From contig CAUYUJ010013958.1 of NCBI GenBank assembly GCA_963575745.1, positions 1 to 64,000 on the forward strand: a stretch of 64,000 bases of DNA, read 5' to 3'. Origin of the DNA: Prorocentrum cordatum (Eukaryota > Sar > Dinophyceae > Prorocentrales > Prorocentraceae). A program made the translations under genes and the position numbers. Below the pieces are notes generated by a model. The model saw nothing but the letters and a program-made list of their open reading frames with translations. It did no database searches and was not told the DNA's origin. Below are positions 1 to 11,165 of the stretch, one piece after another. Each line of letters opens with the position of its first letter. Within the stretch, counting starts at the first letter, position 1.

Positions 1-35
1 GCGGAATCTCTGGCCTTCCCCCAGAAACCATTCTA

Positions 36-130
36 GAAAGATGTCGTGGACGAGTCCACGGGTCAGCCCTAGTGTCTACTACATTGCAGGGCCCAGTGCG
101 TGCCAGAAGGGCGCAGGCTCCAATGAGTCA
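36..130 (+). repeat. Seed cassette 1 (degenerate PPR start)
   Basis: Contains the recurring palindrome GTGGAC..GTCCAC, then a stretch whose + frame reads like the start of a pentatricopeptide repeat (YYIAGPSACQKG, against SYNAGISACEKG in better copies). The homology stops after the first helix and runs into purine-rich filler, so this is a fragment and not a working PPR gene. The upstream bases (ACCATTCTAGAAAGATGTC) match those before the cassettes at 15.54 and 26.54 kb, so the repeated unit starts before the palindrome. Confidence 0.6.
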
Positions 131-368
131 AAACCGCCCCGGGCTGGCCCCGGGCCGCCCCGGGCCGCCCAGGCAGGCTCCAGGACATGTCGAGAGGGCC
201 CCCAGAAGCCCCCAAGTCGGCCCCGGAGAGCCCCGGCACGCTTAAAGATGGGCCCCCAGACGGCCCAAGAGGCGTCCAAGACGCCCGAAGAGGCCCCCCA
301 AGAGGCCCCCCAAGAGGGCCCCGAGCGACAGAATCGTTGATTTTTATTGTGTTTTTCTATGTTTTCGG

Positions 369-516
369 CCTCCTCGCCTCTTCGGCTTCCCGACGCTCCA
401 AGACGGCCCAAGAAGTCCCCCCGACCGTTCCAAAACGGCCGACCTCCTCGCCTCTTCGGCTTCCCGACGCTCCAAGACGGCCCAAGAAGTCCCCCCGACC
501 GCTCCAAGACGGCCGA
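369..516 (+). repeat. 74-bp tandem direct repeat (2 copies)
   Basis: The T-rich module's right half plus the following filler (starting CCTCCTCGCCTC) occurs at 369 and again at 443, almost identically, differing at a few bases such as GTTCCAAAACGG against GCTCCAAGACGG. It is a recent local duplication inside the filler. Confidence 0.85.
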
Positions 517-800
517 AGAGGACCCCAAGAGAGCCCCAAGACGGGCCAGGAGGGCCCCAAGACGGTCCCAAGACGCCCCAGGACGGCCCCAGGACGGCCC
601 AGGAGGCGCCCCAGACAGCCCACGAGGCACCCAAGACGGCCCCAGGAGCGGCCCAAGACGGCCCAAGACAGCCCAAGAGGCGCCGAGGCGGGCCTCAGAC
701 GGCCCCAAGACGGCCCAAGAGGCACCCACGACGGCCCGAGAGGGCCCTAAGAGCCCCCCCGGGAGGCCCAAAAGAAGGCCGAAGAGGCTCCGAAACGGCC

Positions 801-1012
801 CCCACGAAGCCTTCAGTGGCTTCAGAATTCCCTCCAGGAGCGGGGGAGCGGACGAGAGGCGACAGGCATATCGCAGGCAAAAACGCCCCAAGAGGTCCCC
901 AATCGGCCCCCACGAAGCCCTAAGTGGCCTCAGAATTGCTTCCAGGAGGGGGGGAGCGGACGAGAGGCGACAGGCATATCGAAGGCACAAAAGAATAATG
1001 TTGGACGCTCCG
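801..1012 (+). repeat. 107-bp tandem direct repeat (2 copies)
   Basis: Two copies begin CCCACGAAGC at 801 and 908. Each carries a segment ending in GCGACAGGCATATCG. They are about 90% identical by eye. This is one of the few filler segments with a non-repetitive motif; I recognise no function. Confidence 0.8.
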
Positions 1013-1107
1013 AGGGCCTTCGATGTTTCCCTGTCGGGGAGAGTCGTCGTAGGATCGACGATTGCCGACCGAGGGCATGGACAATCCAGCGAAAGAGGAG
1101 AAGAAGG

Positions 1108-1165
1108 TGGAAGAGGAGGAGGAGGAGGAGGAGGAGGCGGAGGAGGAGGAGGAGGGGGAGGAAGC
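1108..1165 (+). repeat. (GGA)n tract
   Basis: About 58 bases of GGA triplets, followed by a short CAG run. Either strand would encode only Glu/Gly or Pro/Ser homopolymers. It precedes about 150 bases of non-repetitive sequence leading into cassette 2. Confidence 0.9.
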
Positions 1166-1319
1166 AGCAGGACCTCCGAGCAGCAGCAGCAGCTGAGGAA
1201 CACAGGAGAGCAGGAGGTCCTGGAGGGTGTGGAGAGCGCCTTCAACTGGACATCGTGGTCAAGGACGCGAACTGCGTCGACACGTGCGCTTGCCCAGAGA
1301 CCCCTCGCCACCTCGAGCT

Positions 1320-1463
1320 GATGTCGTGGACGGAGTCCACAGGTCTGCCCTAGTCAGCTACAGCGCTGGGATCAGCGCGTGCGAGAAGGGCGACCAGTGG
1401 CCGCGAGCTCTAGCGCTGCTCAGCGAGATGCGGGAGGCGAAGCTGGAGCCCGACGTCATCTCT
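1320..1463 (+). pseudogene. PPR motif fragment (cassette 2)
   Basis: From GATGTC at 1320 the + frame encodes DVVDGVHRSALV and then one complete 35-residue PPR motif (SYSAGISACEKG, DQWPRALALLSEM, REAKLEPDVIS). PPR motifs are helix-turn-helix units that bind RNA base by base, normally in long tandem arrays in organelle-targeted proteins. Here the motif is followed by the start of a second (TATTACAATGCAGG, AGCGCGTGCG-like) in another frame and then filler, so the array is interrupted. No start codon or targeting peptide is convincing. It could be an exon of a larger spliced gene. Confidence 0.6.
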
Positions 1464-2845
1464 ATTACAATGCAGGGGCCCGCGCGTGCGGGAAAGGCGG
1501 GCGACGGGGAAAGCGCAGTCGGCGCCCCGGCGACCCCTGCGAGCCTTGAAGAGCCCCCAGACGGCTCCAAGACGGCTCCGAGACGCTTAGGAGGCCGCCC
1601 CGACGGCCCACAGACGGCTCCGAGCCGCTCAAGAGGCCGCCTCGACGGCCCCAGAAGCCCCCAAGGCAGCCCAGGAGGCTCCCAAGACGGCCTTGGAGGA
1701 CCTCCCAGGAGAGCCCCAAGAGACCAAAATCGTTCCATTCCCTTTGGAAAACGCATATGGGCATTCTCGTGCTTTTCGTTTCCGACGCGTCCACGACGGC
1801 GATAGAGGCCCCCAAGATCGGCCTAAGATGCCCCCGTGAGGGCCCTAAGACGGCCCACGAAGACCCCAGGACGGTTCCTGCGGCGCCCCTGGCGGCCCAC
1901 CGGGCATCCAAGACAGCCTCAAGAGCGGCCCAGGACGGTCCAAGACGACCCCCAGACGGTGCCCAGATTGCCAGAGGCGCCCAAGGTTGCCCCAGGCAAC
2001 CCCCGGACGGCCCCGACAACGCCTCCGACGGCCTCCAGAGGGCCTAAGAGGCTTCCAAAACGCTCCAAGTGGTTCCACGACGAGCTCCAATAGAGCCCGA
2101 ACATTGAAGAATCGTCCCATTCCTTCGAGGAAGCGTACATTTTGGCAGCTCCCGGGCTTGCCATCTTCATAGCGTCCAAGGCGGCCATGCAGGGTCCCAA
2201 GATGGCCCCAGGACCAAGACAGCCTCAAGAGCGGCTCAGGACGGCCCTAGACGACCCCCAGACGGTGTCCAGATTGCTCCAGAGACGCCCAAGGCGGACC
2301 CAGGCACGCCTCCGACGGCCTCCAGAGGGCCCAAGAGGCTTCCAAAACGTTCCAAGTGGGCTCCACGACGAGCCCCAAGAGAGCCCGAACATTGAAGAAT
2401 CGTCCCATTCCAGAGGGAAGACGTGCATTTTGGCAGTTCCTGGGCTTGCCCTCTTCATAGCGTCCAAGACGGCCGTACAGAGGCCCAAGATGGCCTTAGG
2501 ACGGCTCCTGAGGCGCCCCAGGCGGCCCATGGGGCACCCCAGACAGCCTCAAGAGCGGCCCAGGACGGCCTTAGACGACCCCCAGACGGTGCCCAGACTG
2601 CTCCAGAGACGGCCAAGATGGCCCCAGACAACCCTCAGACGGCCCCGGAGCGCCTCCACACAGCCCAGGAGGCACCCGAGACAGCCCAGGAGGCTTCCAG
2701 GAGGCCGAAATAAGGTCTGAGAGGCTCCAAAAAAGACCCCCAGAGGCCCCAAGATCACGGCCCAAGAAGCAGCACCAACAGCAGCCAAAGACGGCCGAAG
2801 ACGGCCACAGACGGTCCCAAAACGGCTCCCAGCGCACCATGGGCC
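1464..2845 (+). repeat. Phased filler block 2 with three T-rich modules
   Basis: Purine-rich filler with T-rich modules at about 1725-1800, 2095-2175 and 2385-2470. The last two (AGAATCGTCCCATTCC and then GCGTCCAAG) lie in a roughly 290-bp direct repeat whose flanking filler also repeats (CAAGACAGCCTCAAGAGCGG near 1915, 2216 and 2541). Module and filler were therefore duplicated together. No gene. Confidence 0.7.
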
Positions 2846-3354
2846 TCTGATGCTTGTTTGGCGCTCCCTGCCGGATTTGGCTCCAAAATACTTCGCCCTT
2901 TTTGTCAGTCTGGAGCCCTCTCCGCGGCCTCATGGAGCCCTCTCCGCGGCCTCTTGGGGCCATGCCGTTTTTCGTTCTTCTGGTGGTCCAGAACCGTCTC
3001 GGCCGACCCCGGAAGCGCGCGCGGCCGCCCAGGGCGCGTCGGGAAAGATTCTGGGTCGGCGGCGCGGTGGCCCAGAATCGGTCCCGCCGATTCTGGGCGG
3101 GCGGCCATGATGCGGTTATCTTGGAGGCGTGTTGGTTACCTTGGGGACCCTCAGAGGGCCCCCAGACGGCCCCACAACTTCCCGAGAAGGTCGGACCCAA
3201 CGCACCGACAAAGCCCGACCCGATCCCAAGGGAGCCCTTGAGCGCCCCAGGTGGAGCGGCCAGACGCTCCTCCGTCTCCTCGCTCAGCGATATGTGGCAG
3301 GCGAACATGACGCCATTCATCCTGATCGCCTTGCGGCAGCACCCCTTCACCCCG
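2846..3354. other. Non-filler spacer with small inverted repeats
   Basis: GC-rich sequence unlike the filler. A 24-bp unit (GGAGCCCTCTCCGCGGCCTC) is tandem at 2920-2963. GATTCTGGG at 3047-3055 can pair with CCCAGAATC at 3071-3079, and the same nonamer recurs at 3089. I see no coding sequence with normal composition. Confidence 0.5.
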
Positions 3355-3450
3355 CAAGTGGACGTAGTCCACGGGTCAGCCCTAGTCTCTTCTCTATGGC
3401 GGACATTTGCGCGTCCCAGAAAAGCAAAACAGCGCATGTGCACAAATGCG
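3355..3450 (+). repeat. Seed cassette 3 (degenerate)
   Basis: GTGGACGTAGTCCACGGGTC followed by AGCCCTAGTCTCT. The PPR-like part is weak (SLFSMADICASQKSK in one frame), then filler begins. It has the same orientation as all other cassettes. Confidence 0.55.
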
Positions 3451-4600
3451 CCCCCTTGAGGGCCATTTTTCAACACCCCTTACGAAGATCCTGGCCCCCG
3501 AGCGTCACAAACGAGCCCTCCGCCCAAAGACGCGCCGAAGTGGCCATAAGAGGCTCCAAGGAGCGCCCAAGAGGCCCCCTAGAGGCCCCCAACAAGGCCC
3601 AAGAGGCCTCCAAGAGCCTCCAACAGTCCTTCGAAGCATGCCCCCAGATGCCAAAATCCTTTATTCTTTAATTGTTTTTCATCCACAATGTTGGGATCAC
3701 CAGACGCGGCACGAGGTCCCCAGGAGCGCCCCAGAACGGCTCGACACTGCTCTTGGACGGCTCCAGAGCCGCCCGAGATGGCCCAAGACGCACCCAAGGC
3801 AGCCCCAAGAGCAGCCACTAATGGCCCACGCGACGGCTCCGAGAGGCTCCAGGGGGCGCCAAGACGGCCTCAGGGCACCCCTGGGAGCTCCAAGACAGCC
3901 CCAGAGGCCCCCAAGGCAGGCCAGGAGGCCCCCAAGATGGCTCAAAACGCACATGTTCACTATATCTTGTTTTTTCGTCCTCCTAGCGTCCAAGACGGCT
4001 ATACAGGCCCCCCAGCTCGCCCCAAGACGCGCCCAGGGGCCCCCAGGAGGGCCCCCAAACGGCCCCACAAGGCCCCGGGACGGCTCCAGAGGCGCCCGAG
4101 ACGGCCCAAGACGCACCCAAGACAGCCCCAAGAGCAGTTCATAATAGCCCATGACGGTCCCACCGCCCCGTCTCCAAGACGGTTGTACAGGCCCCCACCG
4201 CCCCGTCCCCAAGCCTTTCCGTTTGCACAGTCTCCAAGACGGCTGTACAGGCCCTCAGATCGCCTAAGACGCTCCCAGACGCCCCCAGGAGGACCTCAAA
4301 ACGGCCCGAGACGGCCCCGGGACGGCTCCAGAGGCGCCCGAGACGGCAAGGCAGCCCCAATATCGGCCCAAGATGAGCCCAAGACGGCCCCAAGATGGTC
4401 CAAGAGGCGCCCGAGACGGCCCCACATCGCCCCAAGACTGCCCAAGAGGCGTTCAAGACGGCCCAAAAGGGCCCCGAGAGACCCCCAGGAGGCCAAGAAA
4501 GGAGCCCCAAACGGCCCCCAAGAGGCCTTGGATCCTTCTCTTCGTCGTTGGGGCTTCTTGGACCCTCTGTGAGCCATGTCCGCGCCTTTGGGGGACCCTC
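3451..4600 (+). repeat. Phased filler block 3
   Basis: Purine-rich filler with T-rich modules at about 3645-3700 and 3935-4005. At 4150-4260 a short local duplication repeats the phrase TCCAAGACGGCTGTACAGGC. No gene is supported. Confidence 0.65.
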
Positions 4601-4976
4601 AGCAGCCCAGGACACGCCAAGAGGCCTCCCAAATCGCCCCAAGAAGACGCCAGCGGCCCCTCAGAGGGCTCCAAGACGGCCCATAAGAGCTCCAAGACGA
4701 CGCCAGCGAGCCCTGAAACGGCCTCACAGAGCCCCAAGACGGCCCCAAGAGAGCCCCGAGTGGGCCCCAAGAGGCTCCCAAGACGGCCTCAGGCAGCCTC
4801 AAGCGAGCTCCAAGACGGTCCAAGGCCTCCAGGACGCCACGTGACGGCCCAAAATGGCCCCAAATCGTCCCAAAACGCTCCCAGGGCAGCCCAAACAAGC
4901 CACAGAATGGCCCGAACAAGACCCCCACAAAGACCACCAAGCAGGCCCAGAGACGCCCACTAAAAGAGCGATCGGT

Positions 4977-5170
4977 GAAGTACAAAGCTCTTCTCACCAA
5001 GGCTCCCAAGAGCGAGACGCAGCGAAGAGAGCTCTCCCAGGCACAGCTCCCAAGAGCGAGCGGTGGCGTCGGGGCACCCTTCCGACCTCACAGGAGCACG
5101 CACGCACAGCACGCAAGCACAGTAGATTTCCTAGGCTGTTCCCCGGAAGAGGCTCGGGGGGACAGCCCGG
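4977..5170 (+). repeat. Conserved segment K, copy 1
   Basis: A non-filler segment (AAGTACAAAGCTCTTCTCACC ... GGACAGCCCGG) found five times in the array: here, about 6470-6662, 7567-7717 (truncated), 7817-8010 and 9299-9492. One + frame is open across all copies (KYKALLTKAPKSETQRREL), but the copies are so recent that this says little, and one visible difference (AAGGGC against AACGGC) is non-synonymous. I do not call it a gene. It ends in the hairpin annotated at 5134-5167. Confidence 0.6.
5134..5167 (+). other. Hairpin GGCTGTTCCCC / GGGGGGACAGCC, copy 1
   Basis: An 11-bp stem (one G-T/G-U pair) closes a purine-rich loop containing AAGAGGCT. The same hairpin recurs at 6627-6660, 7974-8007 and 9456-9489, and in diverged form at 45722-45753, where the stem differs but pairing is kept. 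Confidence 0.65.
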
Positions 5171-5604
5171 GAAGGGCCCCAGAGGCGCCCCAAAAATCTT
5201 CAAGAGAAATGGCCCCCAGGAGGCCGCAAGACGGACGGCCCAAGAGGGCCCCAAGAGGCCCCTAGGAGGCTGCAAGACAGCCAACGAGGCCCAACAGGCC
5301 CCCAGGAGCTCGAAAAGAAACCCCGAGAGGCCCACTAACCGTTCCCAAGGAGACGGCAGCGCCCGCCATCAGGCTTCGAAGAGGCAACCGGTAAAAAGTC
5401 ACCACAGCCTTCCAGGTTACTTTTTCCAAGGCCCTAGGTGCTTTCAAAATTGACCAGCGGCGAGACGTACACCGCGGACCCACCATAGCCGTCTGTGACG
5501 CTCCGAAGGCTGTCTAGGCGGAGGTAGAGCGGAAGGCGGACGAAAAGGAAGCGGTCCTAGAGGGTCTCCGAGACGGCCCAAGACCGCTCGCCGACGCTCC
5601 AGAC

Positions 5605-5800
5605 GAGCCGCGGCAATCGAAGTCATTGATTCTTCTATGGTTTCTCAAAGATCTCCACCTTCTCGCCATTTCGAGCGAAGACAGGCCCAAGACAGCCTTT
5701 CGAGCCAAGACTGGCCCAAGATGACGTGGACAAAGTCCACGGGTTCGCCCCTCTCTCCTACCTGGCCAGTGGGAGCGCGTGCGAGAATGTCTCAGGGCCT
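5605..5800 (+). repeat. T-rich module plus seed cassette 4
   Basis: T-rich module (AGTCATTGATTCTTCTATGG ... CTTCTCGCCATTTCGAGCG) directly followed at about 5718 by the cassette palindrome GTGGACAAAGTCCAC and a diverged PPR start (SYLASGSACENVS). The same module-cassette pair is at 8455-8660 (cassette 5) and 9940-10130 (cassette 6), as part of the tandem array. Confidence 0.65.
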
Positions 5801-8454
5801 CGTGTGCACAAAATCGCCACTTTACGGCGCCACCACGGGGCCGAGTCGCTCAGGCCGGTCCCAGAGGCGCTCCAGAGGGGTTCCCAGACCGTCCAAGAGC
5901 GCTCCAATACGGCCTCAGTGGGTCCCGAGACGGCCCACGAGGGCCCGAAGCCTTCTGTGGGGGGGCTCTACGACGATCCAAGAGGCCGCAAAGACGCCCT
6001 AAGAGGGCCCCGAGCGCACGCCAAAGAGGCACACATCATCAAACTCCTATGGGAAAACGAATATGTTCAGCATGCCCGCCGTGTGTGCTCCTCAGCAGCC
6101 CAGGACACGCCAAGAGGCCTCCCAAATCGCCCCAAGAAGACACCAGCGGCCCCTCAGAGGGCTCCAAGACGGCCCATAAGAGCTCCAAGACGACGCCAGC
6201 GAGCCCTGAAACGGCCTCACAGAGCCCCAAGACGGCCCCAAGAGAGCTCCGAGGGGACCCCAAGAGGCTCCCAAGGCGGCCTCGGGCAGCCTCAAGCGAG
6301 CTCCAAGACGGTCCAAGGCCTCCCGGACGCCCCGTGACGGCCCAAAATGGCCACAAATCGTCCCAAAACGCTCCCAGGGCAGCCCAAACAAGCCACAGAA
6401 TGGCCCGAACAAGACCCCCACAAGGACCACCAAGCAAGCTCAGCGACGCCCACTAAAAGAGCGATCGGTGAAGTACAAAGCTCTTCTCACCAAGGCTCCC
6501 AAGAGCGAGACGCAGCGAAGAGAGCTCTCCCAGGCACAGCTCCCAAGAGCGAGCGGTGGCGTCGGGGCACCCTTCCGACCTCACAGGAGCACGCACGCAC
6601 AGCACGCAAGCACAGTAGATTTCCTAGGCTGTTCCCCGGAAGAGGCTCGGGGGGACAGCCCGGGAACGGCCCCAGAGGCGCCCCAAAAATCTTCAAGAGA
6701 AATGGCCCCCAGGAGGCCGCAAGACGGACGGCCCAAGAGGGCCCCAAGAGGCCCCTAGGAGGCCGCAAGACAGCCAACGAGGCCCCAACAGGCCCCCAGG
6801 AGCTCGAAAAGAAACCCCGAGAGCCCACACCGTTCCAGGACACGGCAGCGCCCGCCATCAGGCTTCGAAGAGGCAACCGGAAAGAAGTCATCAGAGCCCT
6901 CCCTCGTGCTTTTTCCAAGGCCACTTGGTAGCGGCGCCAACCACGGGGCCGAGTCGACGTACCGGTCCCAGAGGCCATAGCCGAGGGTTCGCTCCCGTCC
7001 TGTCTAGCTCGGAGCCGAGCTCAAGGGTCCGAGACGGCCCACGAGGGCCCGAAGCCTTCTGGGGGGGGCTCCACGACGATCCAAGAGCCGCAAAGACGCC
7101 CTAAGAGGGCCCCGAGCGACGCCAAAGAGGCACAACATCTCAAACTCCGATGGGAAAACGAATATGTTCAGCATGCCCGCCTTGTGTGCTCCTCAGCAGC
7201 CCAGGACACGCCAAGAGGCCTCCCAAATCGCCCCCAGAAGACGCCAGCGGGCCCTCAAGGGCTCCAAGACGACCCATAAGAGCCCCAAGACACGCTAGCG
7301 AGCACCTGAAACGGCCTCACAGAACCCCAAGACGGCCCAAGGAGCCCCGAGGGGGCCCCAAGGAGGCTCCCAAGGCGGCCTCGGGCAGCCTCAAGCGAGC
7401 TCCAAGACGGTCCAAGGCCTCCAGGACGCCACGTGACGGCCCAAAATGGCCACAAATCGTCCCAAAACGCTCCCAGGGCAGCCCAAACAAGCCACAGAAT
7501 GGCCCGAACAAGACCCCCACAAGGACCACCAAGCAAGCTCAGCGACGCCCACTAAAAGAGCGATCGGTGAAGTACAAAGCTCTTCTCACCAAGGCTCCCA
7601 AGAGCGAGACGCAGCGAAGAGAGCTCTCCCAGGCACAGCTCCCAAGAGCGAGCGGTGGCGTCGGGGCACCCTTCCGACCTCACAGGAGCACGCACGCACA
7701 GCACGCAAGCACAGTACAGCCCGGAAGGGCCCCAAGGGCCCCAAAAAACTTTCCTAGGCTGTAACCACAAGGACCACCAAGCAGGCCCAGAGACGCCCAC
7801 TAAACGAGCGATCGGTGAAGTACAAAGCTCTTCTCACCAAGGCTCCCAAGAGCGAGACGCAGCGAAGAGAGCTCTCCCAGGCACAGCTCCCAAGAGCGAG
7901 CGGTGGCGTCGGGGCACCCTTCCGACCTCACAGGAGCACGCACGCACAGCACGCAAGCACAGTAGATTTCCTAGGCTGTTCCCCGGAAGAGGCTCGGGGG
8001 GACAGCCCGGGAACGGCCCCAGAGGCGCCCCAAAAATCTTCAAGAGAAATGGCCCCCAGGAGGCCGCAAGACGGACGGCCCAAGAGGGCCCCAAGAGGCC
8101 CCTAGGAGGCCGCAAGACAGCCAACGAGGCCCCAACAGGCCCCCAGGAGCTCGAAAAGAAACCCCGAGAGGCCCACTAACCGTTCCCAAGGAGACGGCAG
8201 CGCCCGCCATCAGGCTTCGAAGAGGCAACCGGTAAAAAGTCACCACAGCCTTCCGGGTTACTTTTTCCAAGGCCCTAGGTGCTTTCAAAATTGACCAGCG
8301 GCGAGACGTACACCGCAGACCCACCATAGCCGTCTGTGACGCTCCGAAGGCTGTCTAGGCGGAGGTAGAGCGGAAGGCGGACGAAGAGAAGGAAGCGGTC
8401 CAAGAGGGCCTCCGAGACGGCCCAAGACCGCTCGCCGACGCTCCAGACGAGCCG

Positions 8455-8660
8455 CGGCAATCGAAGTCATTGATTCTTCTATGGTTTCTCAAAGATCTCC
8501 ACCTTCTCGCCATTTCGAGCGAAGACAGGCCCAAGACGGCCTTTTCGAGCCAAGACTGGCCCAAGATGACGTGGACAAAGTCCACGGGTTCGCCCCTCTC
8601 TCCTACATGGCCAGTGGGAGCGCGTGCGAGAATGTCTCAGGGCCTCGTGTGCACAAAATC
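8455..8660 (+). repeat. T-rich module plus seed cassette 5
   Basis: Near-identical copy of the 5605-5800 segment within unit 3 of the array. The cassette palindrome is at about 8565 and the PPR-like stretch reads SYMASGSACENVS. Differences from copy 4 are a handful of bases, including an inserted T that changes the frame. Confidence 0.65.
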
Positions 8661-9939
8661 GCCACTTTACGGCGCCACCACGGGGCCGAGTCGCTCAGGC
8701 CGGTCCCAGAGGCGCTCCAGAGGGGTTCCCAGACCGTCCAAGAGCGCTCCAAGACGGCCTCAGTGGGTCCCGAGACGGCCCATGAGGGCCCGAAGCCTTC
8801 TGTGGGGGGGCTCTACGACGATCCAAGAGGCCGCAAAGACGCCCTAAGAGGGCCCCGAGCGCACGCCAAAGAGGCACACATCATCAAACTCCTATGGGAA
8901 AACGAATATGTTCAGCATGCCCGCCTTGTGTGCTCCTCAGCAGCCCAGGACACGCCAAGAGGCCTCCCAAATCGCCCCAAGAAGACACCAGCGGCCCCTC
9001 AGAGGGCTCCAAGACGGCCCATAAGAGCTCCGCCCTGAAACGGCCTCACAGAGCCCCAAGACGGCCCCAAGAGAGCTCCGAGGGGACCCCAAGAGGCTCC
9101 CAAGGCGGCCTCGGGCAGCCTCAAGCGAGCTCCAAGACGGTCCAAGGCCTCCAGGACGCCACGTGACGGCCCAAAATGGCCACAAATCGTCCCAAAACGC
9201 TCCCAGGGCAGCCCAAACAAGCCACAGAATGGCCCGAACAAGACCCCCACAAGGACCACCAAGCAAGCTCAGCGACGCCCACTAAAAGAGCGATCGGTGA
9301 AGTACAAAGCTCTTCTCACCAAGGCTCCCAAGAGCGAGACGCAGCGAAGAGAGCTCTCCCAGGCACAGCTCCCAAGAGCGAGCGGTGGCGTCGGGGCACC
9401 CTTCCGACCTCACAGGAGCACGCACGCACAGCACGCAAGCACAGTAGATTTCCTAGGCTGTTCCCCGGAAGAGGCTCGGGGGGACAGCCCGGGAAGGGCC
9501 CCAGAGGCGCCCCAAAAAACTTCAAGAGAAATGGCCCCCAGGAGGCCGCAAGACGGACGGCCCAAGAGGGCCCCAAGAGGCCCCTAGGAGGCCGCAAGAC
9601 AGCCAACGAGGCCCCAACAGGCCCCCAGGAGCTCGAAAAGAAACCCCGAGAGGCCCACTAACCGTTCCCAAGGAGACGGCAGCGCCCGCCATCAGGCTTC
9701 GAAGAGGCAACCGGTAAAAAGTCACCACAGCCTTCCGGGTTACTTTTTCCAAGGCCCTAGGTGCTTTCAAAATTGACCAGCGGCGAGACGTACACCGCAG
9801 ACCCACCATAGCCGTCTGTGACGCTCCGAAGGCTGTCCAGGCGGAGGTAGAGCGGGAGGCGGACGAAGAGAAGGAAGCGGTCCAAGAGGGCCTCCGAGAC
9901 GGCCCAAGACCGCTCGCCGACGCTCCAGACGAGCCGCGG

Positions 9940-10140
9940 CAATCGAAGTCATTGATTCTTCTATGGTTTCTCAAAGATCTCCACCTTCTCGCCATTTCGA
10001 GCGAAGACAGGCCCAAGACGGCCTTTTCGAGCCAAGACTGGCCCAAGATGACGTGGACGAAGTCCACGGGTTCGCCTTAGTCTATATTCTAACGCCAGGG
10101 GAGCCGCGTGCCAGAAGGGCGGGGGACCCAATGCGGCAAA
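9940..10140 (+). repeat. T-rich module plus seed cassette 6 (array edge)
   Basis: The T-rich module is shared with the other array units. At about 10047 the palindrome is GTGGACGAAGTCCAC, and from 10067 the sequence leaves the array consensus and becomes another cassette type (TTAGTCTATATTCTAACGCC, then GCGTGCCAGAAGGGC). The array therefore ends inside a cassette, which points to a breakpoint or conversion tract there. Confidence 0.6.
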
Positions 10141-10755
10141 ACCGCCCCCGGGCGAGCCCAGACGGAACTCGGACGGCCCACGAGGCCCCACGACAGCCCA
10201 AGAGGAGCCGAAGAGGGCTCCAAGGGCGGCTCAAGACGGCCCAAGACGGCCCCAGGGCAGCCCAAGAGGCTCCCAAGTGGCCCGAAGACGCCCCCAGGGG
10301 CTTCCAAGACGCCCAATGAGGCCTCCAAGCGGATTCTTCAGAGGGCCTGTAGGATCAAAAATCGCTAAAATCCCTTAGGAAAAGCGACAATTTTGAGATT
10401 CCGCTTTTCTTCGTACCCACGGAGTCCAAGACGCCCCGCTGGCCTCCCAGATTGCCCCAAATGGGCCCCTTGACGGCGCCAAGACGGACCCAGGACGGCC
10501 CAAGAGGCGCACAAGACAGCCCAAGAGGCACCCGAGCCAGGCCCAAGAGCGGCCCAAGACGGCTCCAAGACGGTCAAACAGGCGCCCAACAGGCGCCTCA
10601 TACGGCCCAAGGCGGCCTCAAGACGGCCCAAGAGGCACCCTGGACGGCCCAACAGAGCCCCGAGAGGCCCCCAGGGGGCCCAACGAAGCCCCGGGAGGCT
10701 CCTAAACGGCCCCCAGCGCGGCTCCCAAAAGCATCTCAGGGGTTTCTACGGGCGG
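10141..10755 (+). repeat. Phased filler block 4
   Basis: Purine-rich filler with a T-rich module at about 10355-10435 (AAAAATCGCTAAAATCCC ... GGAGTCCAAGACG). No gene. Confidence 0.65.
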
Positions 10756-10759
10756 GGCA

Positions 10760-10960
10760 AATGGTTCCTCCTCCTCCTCCTTTCCTCCTCCTCCTCCTCC
10801 TCCTCCTCCTCCTCCTCCTCCTCCTCCTCCTCCTCCTCCTCCTCCTCCTCCTCCTCCTCTTTGTCTTCCTCCTCCTCCTCCCTCCTCATCCTCTTTCTCT
10901 TCCTCCTCCTCCCCCTCCTCCTCCTCCTCCTCCTCTTCCTCCTCCTCCTCTTCATTTCCC
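10760..10960 (-). repeat. (CTC)n / (GGA)n tract
   Basis: About 200 bases of TCC/CTC triplets with a few interruptions. On the minus strand this is a GGA (Glu/Gly) run. It is followed by about 110 bases of non-filler sequence (10961-11067) rich in CA and CAACC, with no recognisable gene. Confidence 0.9.
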
Positions 10961-11067
10961 CAGCTCACCGGAGCCCCTGAGATAATATACTTCAAACCAA
11001 ACAATCACCAAGCAACCCAGCAAGCATATCGCAGCCAACCAGCTACAACACACACCACGCAAGCCAT

Positions 11068-11165
11068 GTATCGTGGACGGAGTCCACGGGTCAGCCCTAG
11101 TCTGTACTACAATTCCGGGCGAAGCGCGCGCGAGAAATACAAGCAGTGGCAGCGCCCCAGGCCGC
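11068..11165 (+). repeat. Seed cassette 7
   Basis: Well-preserved palindrome GTGGACGGAGTCCAC at about 11074, then CTGTACTACAATTCCGGGCG and a PPR-like start that keeps KQWQR (related to EQWQR) before running into filler. Confidence 0.6.

Larger units (their letters stand above)
131..1107 (+). repeat. Phased purine-rich filler block 1
   Basis: Degenerate CCCAAGACGG/CCCAAGAGGC repeats with a 10-11 bp period. It contains a T-rich module at about 325-405 (AATCGTTGATTTTTATTG, then a pyrimidine run ending in CGGCTTCCCGACGCTCC). All six frames are open for long distances because the repeat lacks stop codons. I see no protein-like composition and call no gene. Confidence 0.7.
4601..10067 (+). repeat. 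Four-unit mosaic tandem array
   Basis: Units begin at the shared phrase CAGCAGCCCAGGACACGCC near 4601, 6095, 7195 and 8939, giving spacings of about 1494, 1100 and 1744 bp and a truncated last unit. Copies are nearly identical where aligned. Unit 2 has lost its seed cassette and T-rich module: the sequence jumps at about 6920-6990. Unit 3 carries an extra copy of the 'TACAAAGCTCTTCTCACC' segment (7570-7740 and again 7818-8010). The differences point to unequal exchange or replication slippage after duplication. Confidence 0.85.

Noticed and set aside
79-4650. Long open frames on both strands in the filler (Pro/Arg/Lys-rich on +, Leu/Gly/Trp/Pro-rich on minus)
   Set aside because: The 10-11 bp repeat has almost no stop codons in any frame, so six-frame openness is expected. 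Peptides are repeats of RPKTAQEAP or LGPSWAVLG type in all frames, and indels not divisible by 3 separate neighbouring units.
4975-9587. A 96-residue + frame conserved in four copies (starting KYKALLTKAPKSE)
   Set aside because: The copies are recent DNA duplications, so conservation is uninformative. One of the few differences changes an amino acid, and the minus strand is equally open.
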